Positions 6,196 to 10,513 of a stretch of 10,513 bases of DNA are shown here, in pieces. Within the stretch, counting starts at the first letter, position 1. Every line of letters starts with the position of its first letter. The position numbers were made by a program, and so were the translations under genes. The stretch spans positions 1 through 10,513 of the forward strand of contig NZ_CALNBI010000437.1 in NCBI RefSeq assembly GCF_937874145.1, given 5' to 3'. The notes beneath the pieces were generated by a model that saw only the letters and a program-made list of their open reading frames with translations, made no database searches and was not told the origin of the DNA. The DNA is from an uncultured Chitinophaga sp. (GTDB taxonomy: Bacteria > Bacteroidota > Bacteroidia > Chitinophagales > Chitinophagaceae).

Positions 6196-7440
6196 ATGAA
6201 AGAATCCAAGATACGCTGTTCGTTCTGCAACCGGAACAAAGACGAGGTGAGGATACTGATCGCCGGAGCGGAGGGCCATATCTGTGAAAACTGCGTGGCC
6301 AATGCACAGGAGATCATCGAGCAGGAACTGAACCCCGGCGGGGAGGCTCCCCGCAAAGCCGGCCCTTCGCACTTTGTACCCAAAGTGGCCAAACCGGTAG
6401 AGATCAAGCAATTCCTGGATGAATACGTGATTGGTCAGGACGATGCGAAGAAAATCCTCGCGGTGGCCGTTTACAACCACTACAAGCGCCTCAACCAACA
6501 GGTAACGGAAGATGACGTGGAGATCGAGAAGAGCAACCTCATCATGGTGGGCGAAACCGGTACCGGCAAAACCCTGCTGGCCAAATCCATCGCCCGTCTC
6601 CTCAACGTGCCCTTCACCATCGTGGACGCTACGGTGTTCACCGAAGCCGGTTATGTGGGTGAAGACGTGGAAAGCATCCTGACCCGCCTCCTCCAGGTTT
6701 GCAATTATGACGTGGAAGCCGCTGAAAGAGGGATCGTTTATATCGATGAGATCGATAAAATCGCCCGTAAAAGCGATAACCCGTCCATCACCCGCGACGT
6801 GAGCGGCGAAGGCGTGCAACAGGGCCTGCTGAAGCTCCTGGAAGGCACCGAAGTGCTCGTTCCCCCGCAGGGCGGCCGCAAGCACCCCGAGCAAAAACTG
6901 ATCAAGGTAAACACACAGAATATCCTGTTCATCTGCGGCGGCGCTTTCGACGGCGTTGACCGTATCATTTCCCGCCGTATCCAGACCCATTCCATCGGGT
7001 TTACGGTGAACAAGGAACAGGAAGAGCAGAACCGCAAACACATCCTGCGCTACATCAATTCGCAGGACCTGAAGCAATTCGGCCTCATCCCCGAACTGCT
7101 GGGCCGCCTGCCGGTGGTAACCTATCTCAACACGCTGGACAAGGACGCGCTCAAAGCCATCCTCACCCAGCCCCGCAACGCCCTGGTAAAACAGTACAAG
7201 AAGCTGTTCAAGGTGGAAGGGATCGATTTCGATATAGAAGCCGATGCGGTGGATTACATCGTGGAAAAAGCCCTGGAATACAAACTGGGCGCCCGCGGCC
7301 TCCGCTCCATCTGCGAAGTGGTACTGGCCGACGCAATGTTCAATTTGCCCAGCACCAACGAGAAGACCTTCGTGCTCACCCGCGCTTATGCCGCGGAGAA
7401 GCTCGAGAAAAGCACACTCGTGGCCCTCAAGGTAGCCTGA
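6196..7440 (+). CDS. clpX: ATP-dependent Clp protease ATP-binding subunit ClpX
   Basis: Hexameric AAA+ unfoldase that recognises tagged substrates and threads them into ClpP. It is 414 residues, normal for the family. The N-terminal zinc-binding domain has C8, C11, C30 and C33. Walker A is GETGTGKT (119-126), Walker B IVYIDEID (180-187), the pore-1 loop GYVG (152-155), the RKH loop 228-230, the ClpP-docking IGF loop 267-269, and the sensor-2 region GARGLR (365-370). All functional loops are present, so the enzyme should be active and able to dock on the ClpP encoded just upstream. The Walker A variant (GETGTGKT rather than GPTGSGKT) keeps the catalytic lysine and threonine. It has its own promoter after the clpP terminator. 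A small gene follows 34 bp downstream and is probably co-transcribed. Confidence 0.96.
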   Translation: MKESKIRCSFCNRNKDEVRILIAGAEGHICENCVANAQEIIEQELNPGGEAPRKAGPSHFVPKVAKPVEIKQFLDEYVIGQDDAKKILAVAVYNHYKRLNQQVTEDDVEIEKSNLIMVGETGTGKTLLAKSIARLLNVPFTIVDATVFTEAGYVGEDVESILTRLLQVCNYDVEAAERGIVYIDEIDKIARKSDNPSITRDVSGEGVQQGLLKLLEGTEVLVPPQGGRKHPEQKLIKVNTQNILFICGGAFDGVDRIISRRIQTHSIGFTVNKEQEEQNRKHILRYINSQDLKQFGLIPELLGRLPVVTYLNTLDKDALKAILTQPRNALVKQYKKLFKVEGIDFDIEADAVDYIVEKALEYKLGARGLRSICEVVLADAMFNLPSTNEKTFVLTRAYAAEKLEKSTLVALKVA

Positions 7441-7474
7441 TCACCCGTTTCATCAACGATAAAAAAGCAACCCG

Positions 7475-7675
7475 ATGCAAGAGCTCATCCAGCAAGTGAA
7501 AGATAAAGCCGGCATTAACGACGAACAGGCTGTAAAAGCCATCGAAGCCGTGAAAGATTTTGTGAAAAGCAAACTGCCCCCCATGATCGCGGGCAATGTA
7601 GACGTGTGGTTTGCCGGAATGGCAGGCGGCGCCCAACCGCAAAAGCCAGACGCCGCGGAAGATTTTCTGGATTAA
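7475..7675 (+). CDS. Small helical protein of unknown function downstream of clpX
   Basis: A 66-residue protein that I cannot assign to a named family. Residues 1-36 look like two amphipathic helices (MQELIQQVKDKAGI, then DEQAVKAIEAVKDFVKSKLP). A short hydrophobic stretch with GNVDVWFAGMAGG follows, and the C-terminus is acidic (DAAEDFLD). The layout is like small proteins of the DUF2267/DUF937 kind, but that is only a resemblance. There is no signal peptide or convincing membrane segment. It starts 34 bp after clpX on the same strand with no terminator between, so it probably shares the clpX transcript. The codon pattern and clean ATG favour a real gene. A role in Clp proteolysis cannot be claimed from position alone. 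Confidence 0.7.
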   Translation: MQELIQQVKDKAGINDEQAVKAIEAVKDFVKSKLPPMIAGNVDVWFAGMAGGAQPQKPDAAEDFLD

Positions 7676-7707
7676 CATCAGGCGGCGCGGCGGATGCTGC
7701 GGCAGGC

Positions 7708-7721
7708 GTCTGAAACCAGAC
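7708..7721. repeat. Small hairpin after the small clpX-linked gene
   Basis: GTCTG (7708-7712) and CAGAC (7717-7721) pair perfectly around an AAAC loop, 33 bp after the stop of the small protein gene. No T-run follows, so it is not a convincing terminator by itself. Confidence 0.35.
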
Positions 7722-7784
7722 AATAAATGAAATCACGCGAATTCTGCGCAGCAGACACAAGCAACAAAAGCATATTCATCTTTT

Positions 7785-8266
7785 TTATACAGAGGCGCCT
7801 ACCGGCGTCTCTGTTTGTTTATAATAATGTTCCAACTCCTTCGCGGCGCCTTTCCGCCGCGCCCTCCTGCCCAGGTACCTGAACAACCGGCTTTGCAGCC
7901 AGTAAGGCAAACCGGGCAGATACGTTTCACCGATATCCAGCAACAGGGCCAGGTGGCTGAACTTCAGGGGAAAGTCACCGGATGTTCGTTGCTGGGATTA
8001 AAAAACAGGTGACGTTCATATAACGCGACATCTGCCCTTCCACCCCTATCCAGGTGAAAAATTTCTTTTCCGACCTGCAGCCCCAGCGTTCCTTCCACCA
8101 CCTCGAAATGTTCGCGGTAGGTGGTATGGTAATGCAGTCCGTTTTTACCGCCAGGCGCCAGCTCCACTTCCACCGTTACCCGGGCGCCGCGGGTTTCTGC
8201 GGCCGTTTCAAGGAAAGTGACCTTGTCACCGATCACCGGATTGTATATCGTTCTCGGGAGGGCCAT
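7785..8266 (-). pseudogene. Cupin-domain protein, apparently broken by an out-of-frame internal deletion
   Basis: The ATG at 8266 begins a 100-residue frame (MALPRTIYNPVIGDK...) ending at a TGA at 7964-7966. It has a single cupin barrel with GLHYHTTYREHFEVVEG, including the two metal-type histidines and the glutamate, and then LFFNPSNEHPVTF. In related Bacteroidota cupins, as I remember them, the barrel is followed by about 35 linker residues and a conserved hydrophobic C-terminal segment. Here that segment appears immediately at the stop but in another frame: from about 7967 leftward it reads LKFSHLALLLDIGETYLPGL and continues to a TAA at 7785-7787. The simplest reading is a deletion of the linker with a frameshift; a sequencing or assembly error is the alternative. 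The start lies 2 bp after the cytochrome c stop, so the genes form an operon. The truncated barrel might still fold. Confidence 0.65.
7790..7820 (+). terminator. Likely terminator of the clpX transcript
   Basis: A 10-bp stem (7790-7799 with 7804-7813, one G-U pair) closes on the four-base loop TACC and is followed by TTTGTTT. The T-rich side faces the plus strand, so it would end the clpX-small protein transcript. It lies inside the 3' remnant of the minus-strand cupin gene. The T-tract is interrupted, so efficiency is uncertain. Confidence 0.6.
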
Positions 8267-8268
8267 AG

Positions 8269-9144
8269 TTACAGGGTTTTTAAATATCTGTACAGGGCGG
8301 TCAGCTCTTCATCGGAATATTTGTTGGTCATCTGCCAGGGCATGTCTTCGTTCTTAATGGCGCGGCCATCGGGCGTATTGCCTGTACGCAGCACTGCGAT
8401 GAATTCCTGCTCCGACCATTTGCCGATATTGCCCGCGGTGGTGATATCCCGTACATAGACGCCGCCGGGAATGGGGCTTTCTCCGCCTCTCAGGTTAGGT
8501 TGGTGGCATCCGGTGCAGGACATGGAGAGATATTGCCCGTATTCGGCTGTAGGGCCTTTGGGAATGGGTTTGCCGGGCTGCCAGGCGTGGTCGATTTTCT
8601 CCGCGGGGATGAGGGGGATTTTATCCAGGGCGGAGAGTATGGTGCCGAGGGGGCCGAGGCGCGGCGGGGCCACTTCATGGTCGGCCGGAGGCGCTGCCTT
8701 GAGATAGGCGATGAGGGAACCGAGGTCCTTGTCCGTCATCCGGTAATATTCGTAGGAAGGCATTACCAGTAAGGATTTCCCATCTTTCCGGATACCATGG
8801 CGCAACGCCAGGATCCAGTCGCGGTCCGTGTAATCCGCCGTTTTGCTGCCTTTGCCGCGGGTGAGGTTAGTGCCGGACAGGGTGCCGATGGGGCCTTCGT
8901 CCATGAAAATTTTTCCGGCCATATCGGCGCCGTGGCAATCTGCACAGCCACGTGTTGCGTAGATATGCGCACCAGCCGCCACAGTGGCGGAATCCGAGGG
9001 AATTTCAAACATCCGTACTTCTACGTCGTAGATTTTGTCCCGTTTATTTTTCACCTTGATATGCATGGTGAAATAAAATATAAGTAGGCCCGCCACCAGT
9101 AAACCGATGATTCCGCCTGTCCATTTCAGTATTTTCCGCAACAT
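8269..9144 (-). CDS. Membrane-anchored dihaem cytochrome c
   Basis: Electron-transfer protein of 291 residues, anchored by one N-terminal membrane helix (about residues 9-27) with the rest in the periplasm. Two haem c sites are visible: CADCH (67-71) with likely axial methionine M128 in VMPSY, and CTGCH (210-214) with likely axial methionine M268 in DMPW. The two cytochrome c domains (about 50-150 and 195-291) are joined by a proline-rich linker, resembling the subunits that pass electrons from periplasmic dehydrogenases to terminal oxidases. No dehydrogenase partner lies in the window. The following cupin starts 2 bp after this stop on the same strand. A divergent AraC-type gene lies 95 bp upstream and may regulate it. 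The ATG at 9142-9144 gives an ideal signal-anchor start (MLRKILKWTGG). The exact electron donor is unknown. Confidence 0.88.
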   Translation of the reverse strand: MLRKILKWTGGIIGLLVAGLLIFYFTMHIKVKNKRDKIYDVEVRMFEIPSDSATVAAGAHIYATRGCADCHGADMAGKIFMDEGPIGTLSGTNLTRGKGSKTADYTDRDWILALRHGIRKDGKSLLVMPSYEYYRMTDKDLGSLIAYLKAAPPADHEVAPPRLGPLGTILSALDKIPLIPAEKIDHAWQPGKPIPKGPTAEYGQYLSMSCTGCHQPNLRGGESPIPGGVYVRDITTAGNIGKWSEQEFIAVLRTGNTPDGRAIKNEDMPWQMTNKYSDEELTALYRYLKTL

Positions 9145-9153
9145 AAGATTGAT

Positions 9154-9161
9154 TATTTTTG
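9154..9161 (+). promoter_or_regulatory. -7 box for the AraC-type gene
   Basis: TATTTTTG matches TAnnTTTG exactly, 78 bp before the ATG at 9240. No clear -33 element is visible. It lies only 6 bases from the oppositely oriented box of the cytochrome gene. Confidence 0.5.
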
Positions 9162-9167
9162 TGGCAT

Positions 9168-9175
9168 CAAAAGTA
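9168..9175 (-). promoter_or_regulatory. -7 box for the cytochrome c gene
   Basis: On the minus strand this reads TACTTTTG, an exact TAnnTTTG match, 23 bp upstream of the cytochrome c ATG. It is nested with the plus-strand box at 9154-9161, so the two divergent promoters probably compete for polymerase. Confidence 0.5.
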
Positions 9176-9239
9176 AGCCACCCTATAACCCCTGGTGGTA
9201 CGCAAAACGGATTATACAGTACGACAAACGGATTTCGTT

Positions 9240-9731
9240 ATGACCCCAAAAACTTCAATCGACGCGCAAAGCGTTGTTGCCACGCATGCATTTTTCATGG
9301 ATCACGCCACGGTACCGGATCAGGACTACGCGGGCGACTGGGATCCCATCCAGGCCTTGCTTCACTTCCAGGTGAAAGCAGAACCCGGGCGCATTATTCC
9401 CCCGGCCGATGTTTCGCGGCTCCAGTCGGTAAAGGACTTCCTCCGCGAAAACTTCCTGGACCAACACCTCAGCCTGGGCTTTCTCTGCCGCCGCTTCGGG
9501 CTGAATGAATTCAAACTGAAAAAAGGATTTAAGCAATTATTCGGTAACACCGTGTTCGGCTATGTGCAGGAAATGCGGATGAAAACCGCGCGCAGGCTTA
9601 TTATCGAAGAGAAAAGAAATGTAAATGAAGTGGCCGACTTCCTGGGCTACAGCTCCCCGAATCATTTTTCCGCCGCTTTCAAGCGCCTGTACGGCTTTCC
9701 GCCGGCGAAGCTGAAGGCCTGGCAAATGTGA
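9240..9731 (+). CDS. Short AraC-family transcriptional regulator
   Basis: A DNA-binding protein of 163 residues from the ATG at 9240. The C-terminal 85 or so residues form a standard AraC domain with two helix-turn-helix units: LSLGFLCRRFGLNEFKLKKG (77-96), and NVNEVADFLGYSSPNHFSAA (127-146), followed by FKRLYGFPPAKLK. The N-terminal 70 residues are too short for the usual AraC sensory domain and match nothing I recognise. A GTG at 9195 would add 15 residues in frame; an in-frame stop at 9186-9188 prevents any longer version. The protein is therefore either a naturally short AraC regulator or the remnant of a longer one. It is divergent from the cytochrome c-cupin pair and is the obvious candidate to control it, though this is inference from position. 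A strong terminator follows. Confidence 0.82.
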   Translation: MTPKTSIDAQSVVATHAFFMDHATVPDQDYAGDWDPIQALLHFQVKAEPGRIIPPADVSRLQSVKDFLRENFLDQHLSLGFLCRRFGLNEFKLKKGFKQLFGNTVFGYVQEMRMKTARRLIIEEKRNVNEVADFLGYSSPNHFSAAFKRLYGFPPAKLKAWQM

Positions 9732-9784
9732 TCGTGAAAGCGGATAAAAGGCCGTATTACTCCTTTAGCGGGTGCAAATAAAAA

Positions 9785-9811
9785 CCGCCCCGAGGGGGGC
9801 GGCTTCTTTTT
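9785..9811 (+). terminator. Intrinsic terminator after the AraC-type gene
   Basis: CCGCCCC (9785-9791) pairs perfectly with GGGGCGG (9796-9802) around a GAGG loop, followed by CTTCTTTTT and preceded by five A residues. It lies 53 bp after the araC-type stop. Confidence 0.88.
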
Positions 9812-9847
9812 GGAGTAAAATTTTCTCGATCTTTCTTAATGTTTAGG

Positions 9848-9900
9848 TTGATAAATTGGTAAGGAAAGTAATTAACTCAAATTTAACTTTCTGTTATCAA
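9848..9900. repeat. Nested inverted repeats in an AT-rich convergent intergenic region
   Basis: TTGATAA (9848-9854) pairs with TTATCAA (9894-9900). Inside it GAAAGT (9864-9869) pairs with ACTTTC (9886-9891), giving a two-tier hairpin. The surrounding 9812-9928 is much richer in A and T than the rest of the window. It lies between the araC terminator and the 3' end of the convergent dehydrogenase. In DNA this AT-rich, such repeats may be chance. Confidence 0.4.
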
Positions 9901-9929
9901 TTTTCCATCACACTAAGGTGTAAATATTG

Positions 9930-9968
9930 AAAAAAAAGAAAAAAAGCATGACCCTGATCAGGAAGTCA
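9930..9968 (-). terminator. Possible terminator of the aldehyde dehydrogenase gene
   Basis: On the minus strand, TGAC...GTCA arms (9965-9968 and 9949-9952) enclose the palindrome CCTGATCAGG (9953-9962). After three bases comes a long T-run (A-run at 9930-9945 on the plus strand). It begins 27 bp after the stop of the minus-strand gene. The stem is short and has a two-base bulge, but the T-tract is strong. Confidence 0.55.
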
Positions 9969-9994
9969 AGTGATACACGCCGCTTTACAGTTTA

Positions 9995-10513
9995 TCAAAA
10001 AATATACTTTGTGGATAAAAAGTTCGAAGATTGGGCGCTTACGATCTCATTTATGAGCGCTTTGTTCTCTTCTGTCTGCTTTGTAGCCACTAATGAACGG
10101 ATCGAAAACGCACGTAAAGCATCGAAAACTGAGAGCGTAGCTTCCGCGGAATCCTTTCTCCCGGTGAACGGGAAGATGTCGGGACCGCGTTGACATTGGC
10201 AATTTATGTTCACGCGGCTCACCTGGTTCACCAGCGGATCGATGAGGGAAGCGAGCTCCGCCGCGTCGTTGGAGAACACGGCCACCTGCTGCCCGTGATC
10301 CGCTTCGATCAGGTACTGGATCGGCGTTTCGATATCATCGAAAGGTACCACGGGAATCACCGGGCCGAATTGCTCTTCGCGGTATAATTTCATTTTTTCG
10401 TTGACGGGATACACGATGGCGGGGAACACGAATGATGCGTTGGCCGCGCCGCCAAACGGGTTGATCACTTTTGCGCCGTTGGCCACTGCGTCCGCGACGC
10501 AACTCTGGAGGTA
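9995..10513 (-). CDS. Aldehyde dehydrogenase, probably NADP-dependent glyceraldehyde-3-phosphate dehydrogenase (C-terminal part, cut by right edge)
   Basis: The last 172 residues of an aldehyde dehydrogenase superfamily enzyme; the frame is open through the right edge. YREEQFGPVIPVVPFDD is the usual ALDH segment with the coenzyme-contacting glutamate-glutamine-phenylalanine (EEQFGP). VNINCQCQRGPDIFPFTGRK followed by DS matches the RGPDHFPFxGxKDS motif characteristic of non-phosphorylating, NADP-dependent GAPDH (GapN), which oxidises glyceraldehyde-3-phosphate to 3-phosphoglycerate and makes NADPH. The catalytic cysteine and glutamate lie outside the window. After the motif the sequence departs from plant GapN (EATLSVFDALRAFSIRSLVA...), with a longer tail ending SSNFLSTKYIF. 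Another aldehyde substrate cannot be excluded. It is convergent with the araC-type gene. Confidence 0.82.
   Translation of the reverse strand, partial: YLQSCVADAVANGAKVINPFGGAANASFVFPAIVYPVNEKMKLYREEQFGPVIPVVPFDDIETPIQYLIEADHGQQVAVFSNDAAELASLIDPLVNQVSRVNINCQCQRGPDIFPFTGRKDSAEATLSVFDALRAFSIRSLVATKQTEENKALINEIVSAQSSNFLSTKYIF

Noticed and set aside
9927..10193. An 88-codon plus-strand frame starting in an A-run
   Set aside because: It overlaps the aldehyde dehydrogenase on the opposite strand, and its start lies in the A-run that forms the terminator T-tract of that gene.
1..10513. CRISPR array, tRNA/rRNA gene, insertion sequence or phage attachment site
   Set aside because: No regularly spaced repeats, tRNA T-arm patterns, transposase motifs or terminal inverted repeats with target duplications were seen.

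Overview
The window looks like chromosomal DNA of a moderately GC-rich Bacteroidota, most likely a Chitinophagaceae/Chitinophaga-type bacterium. The evidence is ClpP, ClpX and trigger factor of Bacteroidota type, start regions without clear Shine-Dalgarno sequences, -7 boxes matching the Bacteroidota consensus TAnnTTTG, and short AraC-type and GntR/periplasmic-binding-type regulators common in that phylum. The assignment is from recognition of protein families, not from a search.

Positions 1-3615 hold an L-rhamnose catabolic locus. A GntR-family regulator with a sugar-binding-like C-terminal domain (plus strand, 2587-3615) is divergent from a minus-strand operon of the rhamnose/H+ symporter rhaT (1420-2475) and, 7 bp downstream, the two-domain rhamnulose-1-phosphate aldolase/short-chain dehydrogenase. 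The latter runs off the left edge before its dehydrogenase domain. It is an open frame with no stop in the window and is easily missed. A small dyad between regulator and transporter is a candidate operator.

Positions 3616-3928 form a 313-base gap without a gene. It contains several long perfect inverted repeats, two of them mutually exclusive, and is the best candidate in the window for an unannotated structured RNA or regulatory leader.

Positions 3929-7675 are the protein quality-control block: tig and clpP overlap by 11 bases and end at a strong terminator. clpX follows with its own TAnnTTTG promoter and a 66-residue small protein behind it. Trigger factor folds new chains, and ClpX unfolds substrates and feeds them to ClpP.

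Positions 7785-9144 (minus strand) hold a membrane-anchored dihaem cytochrome c followed after 2 bases by a cupin gene. The cupin appears broken: its conserved N-terminal barrel stops early, and the family's conserved C-terminal segment continues immediately after the stop in another frame. A short AraC-type regulator (9240-9731, plus) is divergent from the cytochrome, with the two -7 boxes almost touching. After its terminator and an AT-rich stretch comes the C-terminal part of a minus-strand aldehyde dehydrogenase resembling NADP-dependent glyceraldehyde-3-phosphate dehydrogenase, cut by the right edge.

Most of the window is ordinary housekeeping and sugar-catabolism DNA. No clearly new multi-gene system is visible. 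The structured gap before tig and the broken cupin are the points most worth following.
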